DNA from: Actinoallomurus soli
GTDB lineage: Bacteria > Actinomycetota > Actinomycetes > Streptosporangiales > Streptosporangiaceae
DNA: 64,000 nt
Direction: 5' to 3'
NCBI RefSeq assembly: GCF_024055715.1
Contig: NZ_JAMXMV010000033.1
Span: 1 to 64,000, forward strand
Numbering within the stretch: position 1 is the stretch's first letter; every line of letters begins with the position of its first letter. The notes under the pieces were generated by a model. The model saw nothing but the letters and a program-made list of their open reading frames with translations, did not search any database and had not been told where the DNA came from. Shown in pieces: positions 9,038 through 17,818 of the stretch. The translations under genes and the position numbers were made by a program.

Positions 9038-9170
9038 TTTGTTGCGCCCGTCACACTATTGGACGTGACGTCCAAGGGAGGCCGGTCGCGGTCCCCGGCC
9101 CGGCGGGCGGCGCGCCCGCACGGCGATAATCCCGACGACGGGGCCGGGGAGGCTTCGTTAAGGTGTCCCC

Positions 9171-10382
9171 ATGCAGGTCAGCCAGTCGGACAAGCTCGCC
9201 AACGTCCTGTACGACATCCGGGGCCCGGTCCTGAAGCGGGCCATGCAGCTGGAGGCCCAGGGCCACCAGATCCTCAAGCTGCACATCGGCAACCCCGCGC
9301 CGTTCGGATTCGAGGCCCCCGACGAGATCCTCCAGGACGTCATCCGCAACCTGCCGATGGCGCACGGCTACAGCGACTCCAAGGGCATCCTGTCCGCCCG
9401 CCGGGCGGTCGTGCAGCACTACGAGCAGCAGGGGTTCCCGGGAGTCGGCGTCGACGACGTCTACCTCGGCAACGGCGTGTCCGAGCTGATCGTCCTGGCC
9501 CTGCAGGCGCTGCTGAACAACGGCGACGAGGTGCTGATCCCGGCCCCGGACTACCCGCTGTGGACGGCGGCGGTCTCCCTCTGCGGCGGCACGCCGGTCC
9601 ACTACCTCTGCGACGAGGACCAGGGCTGGATGCCCGACCTCGCGGACATCGAGGCGAAGATCACACCGGCCACCAAGGCCATCGTGATCATCAACCCGAA
9701 CAACCCGACCGGCGCGGTCTACTCCCGCGAGCTGCTGCAGGGCGTGGCCGAGCTGGCCCGGCGGCGGGGGCTGCTGATCCTCGCCGACGAGATCTACGAC
9801 CGGATCCTGTACGACGGCGCCGAGCACGTCTCGATCGCGCCGCTCGCCCCGGACGTGCTGTCCCTCACCTTCTCCGGCCTGTCCAAGGCGTACCGCGTCT
9901 GCGGGTTCCGTTCCGGCTGGATGGTCGTCTCCGGGCCCAAGGACCACGCCGAGTCCTACATCGAGGGCCTGGACATGCTCGCCAACATGCGGCTGTGCCC
10001 GAACGTTCCGGGCCAGCACGCCATCCAGGCCGCGCTCGGCGGCCACCAGAGCATCAGGGACCTCGTGCTGCCCGGCGGCCGGCTGCGCGAGCAGCGGGAC
10101 CGCGCCTGGCGGCTCCTCAACGAGATCCCCGGCGTCAGCTGCGCCAAGCCCTCGGGCGCGCTGTACGTCTTCCCGCGTCTGGATCCGGAGGTCTACCCCA
10201 TCGAGGACGACCAGCGCTTCGTGCTGGACCTGCTGGAGAGCCGGCAGATCCTCGTCGTCCAGGGCACCGGCTTCAACTGGCCGTCCACCGACCACTTCCG
10301 GATCGTCACCTTGCAGCACGCCGACGACCTCGAAGAGGCGATCGGCAGGCTCGGCGAGTTCCTGGCCACCCGCCGCGCCTGA
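9171..10382 (+). CDS. Alanine-type PLP aminotransferase
   Basis: A 403-residue class I/II aminotransferase, fold type I. The PLP lysine is Lys239 in SGLSKAYRVCGFRSGW, the PLP-phosphate Asp is in LADEIYDR (about 206), the PNNPTGAVYS motif contacts the cofactor, and HIGNPAPFGF and a C-terminal Arg region bind the substrate carboxylate. The sequence pattern matches the AlaA/AlaT group that interconverts alanine and glutamate with pyruvate and 2-oxoglutarate. The start is an ATG at 9171 preceded by AAGGTG. It is monocistronic; a perfect hairpin follows at 10465. Confidence 0.9.
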   Translation: MQVSQSDKLANVLYDIRGPVLKRAMQLEAQGHQILKLHIGNPAPFGFEAPDEILQDVIRNLPMAHGYSDSKGILSARRAVVQHYEQQGFPGVGVDDVYLGNGVSELIVLALQALLNNGDEVLIPAPDYPLWTAAVSLCGGTPVHYLCDEDQGWMPDLADIEAKITPATKAIVIINPNNPTGAVYSRELLQGVAELARRRGLLILADEIYDRILYDGAEHVSIAPLAPDVLSLTFSGLSKAYRVCGFRSGWMVVSGPKDHAESYIEGLDMLANMRLCPNVPGQHAIQAALGGHQSIRDLVLPGGRLREQRDRAWRLLNEIPGVSCAKPSGALYVFPRLDPEVYPIEDDQRFVLDLLESRQILVVQGTGFNWPSTDHFRIVTLQHADDLEEAIGRLGEFLATRRA

Positions 10383-10464
10383 CCCTCGCGTCCGCGGACG
10401 GCCGGTACCGGGCCTGGCGCGGGCGGCCGATGCCGGCGGCCTCGCCACCGGCGGCCCGAGGCGT

Positions 10465-10492
10465 CGCCAGGGCGGGCGACCCCGCCCTGGCG
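10465..10492. terminator. Bidirectional hairpin terminator
   Basis: CGCCAGGGCGGG (10465-10476) and its exact complement (10481-10492) enclose a CGAC tetraloop between the convergent aminotransferase and NTF2-like genes. Confidence 0.8.
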
Positions 10493-10498
10493 GCCGGG

Positions 10499-10990
10499 TC
10501 AGCCCGTCACGGCGCGCTGGTAGGCCGCCAGGGCCTCCGCGTCGTCGATGCTGCCGTGGTGGTGGAACTGGCGCCAGCGGCCGTCTTCGTAGCGGAAGTA
10601 ACGGGTCGTCCGGATCCGCAGGGGGACCGGCACGCCGTCCGGTCCGGTGTACGTCCCGACCTCGCGCCCCGCGAACACCGCGTGGTCCGCGCCGACGTAC
10701 TCCACCACGTCGCCGAAGGTGACCTCCACGCGCACCGGGCCGGTGAAGATCTTCTCGTACAGCCCGGCGACCGCGTCGCCTCCGCGCAGGACGCCGCCGA
10801 GCGGGTTGTTGAGCTGGGCGAGCGGGTGGTCGCTCCAGTCCTCCCGAAGCGCCTGCGCGTCGCGGTTGTTGAGCGCGTAGTAGAAGGACTCCAGCGCCGC
10901 GTACGCCCCCGTGGGAGACGGGTCGGCGGTCTCGGGCAGACGGTTGCGCGCGTCCGGGCCGTACGCCGGGTCGGTGTGCCTGATCACCAT
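10499..10990 (-). CDS. NTF2-like/SnoaL-like protein
   Basis: A 163-residue single-domain protein of the NTF2-like cone fold. The pattern is AALESFYYALNNRDAQAL, WSDHPLAQLNNP, then strand-rich VRVEVTFGDVVEY and TTRYFRYEDGRWRQFHHHGS. Such proteins act as small-molecule isomerases or hydrolases, or simply as binding proteins; no catalytic assignment is possible. The start at ATG 10990 follows GAGGAG. It is divergent from an ArsR-type regulator with only 37 bp between starts, which suggests shared control. Confidence 0.85.
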   Translation of the reverse strand: MVIRHTDPAYGPDARNRLPETADPSPTGAYAALESFYYALNNRDAQALREDWSDHPLAQLNNPLGGVLRGGDAVAGLYEKIFTGPVRVEVTFGDVVEYVGADHAVFAGREVGTYTGPDGVPVPLRIRTTRYFRYEDGRWRQFHHHGSIDDAEALAAYQRAVTG

Positions 10991-11004
10991 GACTCCTCGC
11001 CTAA

Positions 11005-11054
11005 AGTGTTCGATGGAGGTCGACCACATGAGTGTACGACGAGAATCGAACACT
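11005..11054. promoter_or_regulatory. Inverted repeat flanking the ArsR start
   Basis: AGTGTTCGAT (11005-11014) recurs as its exact reverse complement at 11045-11054, one arm upstream of the ArsR start and one inside the first codons. It probably marks paired regulator sites. It does not fit the SOS box spacing. Confidence 0.45.
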
Positions 11055-11387
11055 GAGGCACGCGGGCCGTCCGCGCGCGCCCGCGGGCTGACGCATCGCC
11101 ATCCGTCCGAGGTGCCGCTCCAGGACGCCCTGGACGCGGTCGCCGACCCCGTCCGCCGGACGATCCTCCGCGAACTCGCCGGGCGGCCCGACTGGACCCG
11201 CGCCTGCGGCACCTTCGACCTGCCGGTGTCCAAGGCGACCCGGAGCCACCACTTCGCCGTGCTGCGCGCCGCCGGGCTGATCGAGCAGCGCGACGAGGGG
11301 CCACGCCGGTTCAACCGCCTCCGCCGGGCCGAGTTCGACCAGGCGTTCCCCGGCCTCCTGGCGCTCGTGCTGGCGGAGCGGGTCTGA
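11028..11387 (+). CDS. ArsR-type winged-helix regulator
   Basis: A 119-residue protein with an ArsR-like winged helix: ALDAVADPVRRTILREL starts the fold and DLPVSKATRSHHFAVLRAAG is the recognition helix region. It lacks the cysteine metal sites of classical ArsR sensors, so it more likely senses an organic ligand or redox state. It is closely similar in design to the regulator at 46906 (DIPVSNSTATHHFRILREAG), so the two are probably paralogues. The start at ATG 11028 follows GGAGGT. It is divergent from the NTF2-like gene. Confidence 0.88.
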   Translation: MSVRRESNTEARGPSARARGLTHRHPSEVPLQDALDAVADPVRRTILRELAGRPDWTRACGTFDLPVSKATRSHHFAVLRAAGLIEQRDEGPRRFNRLRRAEFDQAFPGLLALVLAERV

Positions 11388-11521
11388 CCGCATCCGGTCG
11401 GCCGGGCTCGGCGATCCGGGCTGTCCGGATCGCCGGCGGCCGCTCGGAGGCGGCTGAGGTCACCGGGCAAAGCGTGGCTGTCGGGGGCGAGCGGTCATGG
11501 GCGCCCGGTAGCGTTGACCGG

Positions 11522-13633
11522 GTGGCCGAAGACCTCCTCGACTCCCCGGAAAAGACCGACGTTCCCGACGTCGGGCACCTTCTCGCCGCCGCGGTCGCCG
11601 GCGTCGGCGGCGCCGAGCGGCCGGGACAGGTCAAGATGGCCGAGGCCGTCGCCCACGCCATCGCGTCGGGCGAGCATCTGGCGGTTCAGGCGGGCACCGG
11701 CACCGGGAAGTCCCTGGCCTACCTCGTCCCCGCCGTCCGCCACGCGGTGGCCGAGAACGCCTGCGTCGCGGTCTCCACGGCGACGATCGCGCTGCAGCGC
11801 CAGCTCGTCGAGCGGGACCTGCCGCGCCTGGCCGAGTCGCTGACGCCGCTGCTCGGCCGCGAGCCGGTGTTCGCGATCCTCAAGGGCCGCCGCAACTACC
11901 TCTGCCTGCACCGGATGCAGGTGGACGAGCCCGACGACCCCGACGAGATCCTGTTCGACGCGCAGTCGGTGTCCGCGACGGGGCGGCAGGTGCAGCGCAT
12001 CCACGAGTGGGCCGAGACGACCGAGACCGGCGACCGGGACGAGCTCGTCCCCGGGGTCTCCGAGCAGGCGTGGCGCCAGGTCGCCGTGAGCGCCCGCGAG
12101 TGCCTGGGAGCGCAGCGCTGCCCGTTCGGCACCGAGTGCTACGCCGAGCGCGCCCGCGACAAGGCCGGAGAGGCCGACGTCGTCGTCACCAACCACGCGC
12201 TGCTGGCCATCGACGCGCTGGAGGAGTTCCAGGTCCTCCCCGAGCACGACGTCGCGATCATCGATGAGGCGCACGAGCTCGTCGACCGGGTGACCTCGGT
12301 GGCCACCGCGGAGCTGTCCGCATCGGCCGTGGAGTTCGCCGCGCGCCGCTGCGGCCGGCTCATCGAGGACGATCTCGCCGACCGGCTCAAGGAGGCGGGC
12401 GAGGCGCTGCAGCCGATCCTCGCCGACACCGCGGCGGGTCGCATGGACGTCCTGCCGCAGGCCCTCGGCGGGGTCCTCCTGTCCATCCGCGACGCCTCGT
12501 ACGGCTGCATGACGGCCCTGCGCACCACCCTCAAGACCGCCGAGGACGACGCCGAGCGGCTCGGCGCCGGCCGCGCCGCCCTGACGGCGCTGGAGGAGAT
12601 CCACGACACGGCCGGGCGGCTCCTGGAGACGTTCGAGACCGACCTGGCCTCCCGGCACGACGTCGTCTGGCTGGACCGTCCCTTCACCGAGGACTCCCGG
12701 CGGCCCACCGCGCTCCGCGTCGCGCCGCTGGGCGTCGGCGGCCTGCTGCGCGAGCGGCTGTTCGGCCGCCGTACGACCGTGCTGACGTCGGCGACCCTCT
12801 CGCTCGGCGGGTCGTTCGAGCCGCTCGCCCGGCAGTGGGGCCTGCCGCCGCTCGGCACGGCGGCGGACGGAGCGGCGGAGGCGGCCGAGCCGCCCGAGGG
12901 CGACGAGCCGGTGAAGAAGGACGGCGCGGAGCCGGTGAAGAAGGACGGCGGGGAGCGGCCGCTGCGGTGGTCGGGCCTGGACGTCGGGTCGCCGTTCGAC
13001 CACGCCCGCAGCGGGATCCTCTACATCGCGCGGAGCCTGCCGCAGCCGGGCCGCGACGGGCTGCCCGAGGCGTACCTCACCGAGCTGACCGAGCTGATCG
13101 AGGCCGCCGGGGGCCGCACTCTCGGCCTGTTCTCCTCGATGCGGGCCGCCAAGCAGGCCGCCGAGGCGCTGCGCGGCCGCCTCACCCATCCGCTGCTGTG
13201 TCAGGGGGACGACTCCACCTCCCAGCTCATCAAGCAGTTCACCGAGCACGAGCCGACCTGCCTGTTCGGCACGCTGTCCCTCTGGCAGGGCGTCGACGTG
13301 CCGGGGCCGTCGCTCCGGCTGGTCGTGATCGATCGCATTCCCTTCCCGCGCCCCGACGACCCGCTGTCCTCGGCCCGGCAGCGGGCCGTCGCCGCGCACG
13401 GCGGGAACGGTTTCATGGCCGTCGCCGCGACGCATGCCGCACTGCTGCTCGCGCAGGGCGCCGGACGCCTGCTGCGGTCGATGACCGACCGCGGGGTCGT
13501 CGCGATCCTGGACCCGCGGCTGGCCACGGCACGCTACGGCACGTTCCTGCGGTCGTCGCTGCCGCCGTTCTGGACGACGTTCGACTCCGCCACGGTCAAG
13601 GCCGCCCTGCGCCGCCTCGACTCCGCGGGCTGA
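11522..13633 (+). CDS. DinG/XPD-type ATP-dependent DNA helicase
   Basis: A superfamily 2 iron-sulfur helicase of about 703 residues. Walker A is QAGTGTGKSLAYL (about 57-64). Four cysteines (NYLC, RECLG, RCPFG, TECYAE) form the Fe-S domain. The Walker B/DEAH motif is VAIIDEAHELVDR, and the C-terminal motor half has LGLFSSMRAAKQA, FGTLSLWQGVDVPG and the VI-like RLLRS. It unwinds DNA during repair or R-loop and G-quadruplex resolution. The GTG at 11522 is preceded by a TAGCGT -10-like box, so it may be leaderless; an in-frame GTG at 11474 is an alternative. A short lysine-rich repeat linker lies near residue 465. Confidence 0.9.
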   Translation: MAEDLLDSPEKTDVPDVGHLLAAAVAGVGGAERPGQVKMAEAVAHAIASGEHLAVQAGTGTGKSLAYLVPAVRHAVAENACVAVSTATIALQRQLVERDLPRLAESLTPLLGREPVFAILKGRRNYLCLHRMQVDEPDDPDEILFDAQSVSATGRQVQRIHEWAETTETGDRDELVPGVSEQAWRQVAVSARECLGAQRCPFGTECYAERARDKAGEADVVVTNHALLAIDALEEFQVLPEHDVAIIDEAHELVDRVTSVATAELSASAVEFAARRCGRLIEDDLADRLKEAGEALQPILADTAAGRMDVLPQALGGVLLSIRDASYGCMTALRTTLKTAEDDAERLGAGRAALTALEEIHDTAGRLLETFETDLASRHDVVWLDRPFTEDSRRPTALRVAPLGVGGLLRERLFGRRTTVLTSATLSLGGSFEPLARQWGLPPLGTAADGAAEAAEPPEGDEPVKKDGAEPVKKDGGERPLRWSGLDVGSPFDHARSGILYIARSLPQPGRDGLPEAYLTELTELIEAAGGRTLGLFSSMRAAKQAAEALRGRLTHPLLCQGDDSTSQLIKQFTEHEPTCLFGTLSLWQGVDVPGPSLRLVVIDRIPFPRPDDPLSSARQRAVAAHGGNGFMAVAATHAALLLAQGAGRLLRSMTDRGVVAILDPRLATARYGTFLRSSLPPFWTTFDSATVKAALRRLDSAG
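12905..12949 (+). repeat. 24-bp tandem duplication inside the helicase gene
   Basis: GAGCCGGTGAAGAAGGACGG is present twice (from 12905 and from 12929), encoding two copies of EPVKKDG in an insertion between the two motor domains. Confidence 0.85.
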
Positions 13634-13927
13634 GCCGGACCCTGTGGGGCGCCGGCGGAGACTCCCAACGGAGAGCCCTCAGGGACGGTGAAGGAGGGCG
13701 GGGCCTGAACGGCGATCTGGGTGTCGTCACGGACCGCGGCCCAGGCCGGAGCGGCAGGCGTGGCCGGGAGACCAATCCAGGGTTGTCGTGTTACATGGCA
13801 TGTCTACGTGTTCCGCACCGTATCGACCGGTTTAGCGTCAGATGTCCAATGTTTGACTGTGCGCCTTCCTAAGGCAAACCGCGATCTTTAGCTTTCCTTA
13901 CTGAAGATCGAGCCAAGGGAGACCGGC

Positions 13928-14284
13928 ATGCACAGGAGCCCTGCAGTCCGGGGCGGCGGGATCAGCGAGTCCTACGGTGAGATGGTCGCCCTCGACGACG
14001 TCGACCTCGACGTGGCGAGCGGGTAGGTCCACTGCCTGGTCGGCCCGAACGGCACGGGCAGTGGACGACGCTCTTCGGTCGGCTACCGGGCTTGCGGTCG
14101 AGGACGACGGCAGCCTCGAGATCCTGGGCACGCCGGCCGGGAGGACGCTCGTCGTCCCCGGCGGCGTCGCCGGCTTCGTGGACGGACCCGGGCTCTGTCC
14201 GCGCCCACCGCGCGGGGAACCTCTCGGCCCTGGCCGCACTGCGCGGGCACGACGCGGGTCGTACCGCCGGCGTCGGTGACGCAC
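13928..14284 (+). pseudogene. Decayed ABC transporter ATP-binding protein
   Basis: From the ATG at 13928 (AAGGGAG upstream) the frame reads SYGEMVALDDVDLDVASG, hits TAG at about 14024-14026, and continues as VHCLVGPNGTG, an ABC Walker A start. After that the similarity jumps frames: WTTLFGRLPGL, then VEDDGSLEILGTPAGR and VAGFVDGPG, then NLSALAALRG, each recognisable as successive pieces of an ABC-2 type ATPase. So there is one stop and at least three frameshifts, and the signature and Walker B regions are gone. No permease gene remains beside it. It is a relic of an export system. The 294 bp upstream (13634-13927) are relatively AT-rich and hold no gene. Confidence 0.8.
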
Positions 14285-14384
14285 GCCAAGTACCTGCTCG
14301 GACCGGGGGCGCACCCCACCTCTTTTTTCGCGGCCGCTCGACAAGAACGTCGACCGGCGCTCACGTACTACAAAGGAATCATTC

Positions 14385-17300
14385 ATGCAGGTAACGCGCC
14401 AGCGCGTCGTAAAGGCCCCTCAAGGGCTCTTCCGGCGTTTCACAGGTGGCCGGATTCGCCTGGTGGCGGTCGGCGCCGCGGCTCTCGCCATCGCCAGCGC
14501 AGGGGTCTCGTACGCCTCGACAACGCAGTTCGGCACCCAACAGGTCGGCCAGACCACCGACCAGGGCCAGGTCGTTTCCGACGACCAGTACATCAAGCCG
14601 ATCGGCCGACGTCTGGTCATACCAAATGGCAAGATCATGTCATCCTCGGTCAGCCCGGACGGCACCCACCTCGCGGCCTCGCTCACCGACGGTGGGCAGG
14701 TGCTCGCCATCGTGGACCTGAAGAACTACAAGGTGCAGCAGTACGTCGGCGACAACGCACAGTCGGATCTGCGCATCTCCGGCGGCGACGTGGGCCAGGA
14801 AGGCCCGACGTACTCGCCCGACGGTTCACAGCTGTGGCTGGGCCGGATCGACGGCTACACCAAGTTCACCGTGAACTCGGACGGCAGCCTCGCCGACCCG
14901 ACGAACATCAGCATCGCCGCGCAGGGCTCGAAGCACGCGCTGTCGGCCGAGCCGGTCTTCTCTGCCGACGGCAAGACCGTGTACGTCGCCGTCAACGGCC
15001 AGAACCGCGTGGTCGCCCTCGACGCGGCCACCGGGGCCATTCAGCAGAGCTGGACCGTGGGCACCGCCCCGCGTGGCATGGTCAAGGTCGGGAACAGGCT
15101 CTACGTCGGCAACGAGGGCGGCCGCCCGGCCAAGCCCATGCCCGGCAGCCTGCTCGACCAGGTCGGCACGGTCACCGCGAGCGGCGAGAACCCGCCGAAC
15201 GAAGTCGCCGTGAACCTCAAGGACCACGATCCGTCGACCAAGTGGCTGGCGCGCCAGCCGACCGGCTGGGTGACCTATCAGCTGGCCAAGCCCGAGGCGG
15301 TGGTGCAGTACTCGTTGACCTCCGCGAACGACTCGCCGGGCCGCGACCCCAAGGACTTCACCCTGCAGGGGTCGAACGACGGCAGTGCCTGGACCGACCT
15401 GGACAAGCGGACGGGGCAGCGCTTCGACTCGCGGTACCTCACCAACAGCTACACCTTCGACAACACCACCGCGTACCGCTACTACCGGCTGAACGTCACC
15501 GCGAACTACGGTGACTCGCTCCTTCAGCTCAGCGGCTGGGACATCAGCGACTCGACCGCCCGGGCCGAGACCACGATGAACTCCTACGGCACCCAGGTGC
15601 CGGCCGACCCGTTCACCGGTTCCTCCACCACCGGCACGGTCAGCGTCATCGACCTGGCGAACCCGACGGCCGCCGCCGCGAGCATCGACGTGGGTCTGCA
15701 CCCGACCTCCGTGTACGCCAGAAACGGTGCGGTGTTCGTCACCAACACCGCGTCCGACAACGTGTCGGTCATTGACACGGCCAAGGACAAGGTCGTCCAG
15801 ACCATCGCCACCCAGCCGTGGCCGGAGGCGTCGGTCGGCTACGAGCCCACCGCGGTGACGCTCACCGACGACGGCCACCTGCTGGTGACGCTCGGCCGCG
15901 CCAACGCGGTCGCCGTCTACCGCTACACGAAGCCGCTGGAGCCGGTCGGCTACATCGGCCTGCTCCCGACGGACTACTTCCCGTCGGAGGTCACCACCGC
16001 CGGCGACGATGTGGTGATCTCCAACACCCGGGGTATCGACGCCCTGCGCAACACCAGCAGGCACAGCACCCACGACACGACGTCGAGCCTGACGCGGTTC
16101 GCACTGCCGAGCGACGGCGCCATCAGGACCTACACGGAGCAGGTCTTCAAGCAGAACGGCTGGACCCCCGACTCGGTGCGGTACGCCAAGGGCAAGGGCG
16201 CCAAGCCGGTCCCGGTCCCGGTGAAGCTCGGTGACCCCTCGGTCATCAAGCACGTCTTCCTGCTCGTCAAGGAGAACCGGACCTACGACCAGGTCTACGG
16301 CGACATGCCCGAAGGCAACGGCGACCCGACGCTGACCGAGTACGGCGAGAACGTGACGCCGAACCAGCACGCGCTGGCCAAGCAGTTCGGGCTGTACGAC
16401 AACACCTACGACATCGGCACGAACTCCGCCGAGGGTCACAGCTGGCTCATGCAGGCCGACGACCCGGAGTACACCGAGTCCTCGGCCGGTGAGTACACGC
16501 GCAGCTACGACAGCTACAACGACGTTCTCGGCCACCAGAAGAGCGGCTTCATCTGGACCGGTGCGGAGGCGGCGGGCAAGACCGCGCGGGACTTCGGTGA
16601 GTACCAGATGCAGTCCAACAACAAGCCGTCCAGCGCGAGCTGGCAGAACCTGTACTGCGACACCAGGAACATGGCGGCGAACCCCGCGCAGAACACCGCC
16701 TACCCCATGTACTCGAACGTGGACATCCCGTCGCTCGATGACATCTCCGTGCACGGCTACCCGGGAGGCGACCTCAGCATCCCCGACATCTACCGGTACG
16801 AGATCTGGAAGCGTGACTTCGCCAAGAACGGCCCGGCGAACCTGAACATGTTCTGGTTCCCCAACGACCACACCGGTGGGGGGCCGACCGGGCCGGCTCA
16901 GGTCGCGGACAACGACCTCGCCGTCGGCAAGGTGGTCGACACGATCTCGCACAGCAAGTACTGGAAGGACTCCGCGATCTTCGTGCTCGAGGACGACTCC
17001 CAGGCCGGCATCGACCACGTCGACGGCCACCGTGCCCCGATCCAGATCATCAGCCCCTGGGCCCAGCACGGCACCGTCGACAGCCACTACTACTCCCAGA
17101 TCGCGGTGATCCGCACCATCGAGCAGATCCTCGGGATCCACCCGATGAACCAGAAGGACAGCGCCGCCACCCCGATGCGTGCGGCGTTCACCAACAAGCC
17201 CGACGACACACCGTTCACCGCTCTGCCCAACCGGACCTCCCTGACCCAGGGTCTGTCGACCCAGCCGACCTGTGGCGCGGACATCCCGGCGGCGCAGAAC

Positions 17301-17558
17301 CCGAACGCCGCACCCGCGCCGACGGGGAAGGTCCCGGCGGCCGACCAGGCAGTGGCGGCGAAGTGGGAGGCCTGGAAGTCCAAGCAGCCGTTCAACGGTC
17401 CCAACGCAAAGGTCGACTCCGCTCCCCCCGAGCAGATGAACCGCTTCTCGTGGTACGAGGCGCACGGGTTCACCAAGCCGTACCCGGGTGACACCAAGAT
17501 CTACGCGCCGGACCAGGTCCCGGGCGCGTACATCCCGGGGTCGGACTCCGACGGCTGA
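14385..17558 (+). CDS. Secreted YncE-like beta-propeller / discoidin / phosphoesterase fusion
   Basis: A 1057-residue exported protein. An N-terminal signal or anchor (residues 24-45) is followed by YncE-like propeller repeats (SVSPDGTHLAASL, YSPDGSQLWLG, FSADGKTVYVAVN). An F5/8-type C (discoidin) carbohydrate-binding domain interrupts them at about 255-390 (DHDPSTKWLA, FTLQGSNDGSAWTDL, YRYYRLNV). The propeller then resumes (VTNTASDNVSVIDTAKD). A phosphoesterase (PF04185-type alkaline phosphatase superfamily) domain occupies about 618-920, with KENRTYDQVYGD, SAEGHSWLM and EDDSQAGIDHVDGHR metal-site motifs. It likely cleaves phosphoesters at the cell surface. AAAGGA precedes the ATG. Confidence 0.92.
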   Translation: MQVTRQRVVKAPQGLFRRFTGGRIRLVAVGAAALAIASAGVSYASTTQFGTQQVGQTTDQGQVVSDDQYIKPIGRRLVIPNGKIMSSSVSPDGTHLAASLTDGGQVLAIVDLKNYKVQQYVGDNAQSDLRISGGDVGQEGPTYSPDGSQLWLGRIDGYTKFTVNSDGSLADPTNISIAAQGSKHALSAEPVFSADGKTVYVAVNGQNRVVALDAATGAIQQSWTVGTAPRGMVKVGNRLYVGNEGGRPAKPMPGSLLDQVGTVTASGENPPNEVAVNLKDHDPSTKWLARQPTGWVTYQLAKPEAVVQYSLTSANDSPGRDPKDFTLQGSNDGSAWTDLDKRTGQRFDSRYLTNSYTFDNTTAYRYYRLNVTANYGDSLLQLSGWDISDSTARAETTMNSYGTQVPADPFTGSSTTGTVSVIDLANPTAAAASIDVGLHPTSVYARNGAVFVTNTASDNVSVIDTAKDKVVQTIATQPWPEASVGYEPTAVTLTDDGHLLVTLGRANAVAVYRYTKPLEPVGYIGLLPTDYFPSEVTTAGDDVVISNTRGIDALRNTSRHSTHDTTSSLTRFALPSDGAIRTYTEQVFKQNGWTPDSVRYAKGKGAKPVPVPVKLGDPSVIKHVFLLVKENRTYDQVYGDMPEGNGDPTLTEYGENVTPNQHALAKQFGLYDNTYDIGTNSAEGHSWLMQADDPEYTESSAGEYTRSYDSYNDVLGHQKSGFIWTGAEAAGKTARDFGEYQMQSNNKPSSASWQNLYCDTRNMAANPAQNTAYPMYSNVDIPSLDDISVHGYPGGDLSIPDIYRYEIWKRDFAKNGPANLNMFWFPNDHTGGGPTGPAQVADNDLAVGKVVDTISHSKYWKDSAIFVLEDDSQAGIDHVDGHRAPIQIISPWAQHGTVDSHYYSQIAVIRTIEQILGIHPMNQKDSAATPMRAAFTNKPDDTPFTALPNRTSLTQGLSTQPTCGADIPAAQNPNAAPAPTGKVPAADQAVAAKWEAWKSKQPFNGPNAKVDSAPPEQMNRFSWYEAHGFTKPYPGDTKIYAPDQVPGAYIPGSDSDG

Positions 17559-17576
17559 CCTCCGTACGACTCACGC

Positions 17577-17606
17577 GACGGCCCGCCGGGATCCCGGTGG
17601 GCCGTC
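17577..17606. terminator. Hairpin terminator after the phosphoesterase gene
   Basis: GACGGCCCGCCGGG (17577-17590) pairs with CCCGGTGGGCCGTC (17593-17606) with a single G-T pair, 18 bp past the stop codon. Confidence 0.8.
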
Positions 17607-17625
17607 GTCCTAACGGTTACGAGCC

Positions 17626-17787
17626 GTGACCGTCGCCGACGAGTACCGGCCCGGCCGTGCGACGGTCGCCGTGACCCGGCCGCGCCCGTCCGCCCAGGCG
17701 CAGGCGATGGTGGCAGCCCTGCGGCACCAGGCCGCCTGCCTACACGACGCTCCGGACGCGACGGCCGGCCGCGTCCGGGGAGCATGA
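17626..17787 (+). CDS. Possible small protein, unknown
   Basis: A 53-residue frame from GTG 17626 to TGA 17787 with about 90% G/C at third positions, like real genes here. It contains RPRPSAQAQAMVAALRHQAA. There is no ribosome site, and it begins 20 bp after a terminator, so its expression is doubtful. It may be the remnant of a longer gene. I recognise no family. Confidence 0.2.
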   Translation: MTVADEYRPGRATVAVTRPRPSAQAQAMVAALRHQAACLHDAPDATAGRVRGA

Positions 17788-17818
17788 GTGCCCGATTCGG
17801 CTGGAAGGGCGGAGGAGT

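Noticed and set aside
11005-11054. The AGTGTTCGAT repeat as an SOS box
   Set aside because: The arms are 30 bp apart instead of 4 and there is no TCGAAC-N4-GTTCGA; it is an inverted repeat of another kind.
14306-14328. GGGG-CGCA-CCCC followed by TTTTTT as a terminator before the phosphoesterase start
   Set aside because: The stem is only four pairs and the location, 60 bases before a gene start in the same direction, would be odd unless it serves as an attenuator. Not called.
14826-17465. An 879-residue leftward open frame antisense to the phosphoesterase
   Set aside because: Its product is a low-complexity Arg/Val/Gly-rich shadow of the sense gene, without start signal or motifs.
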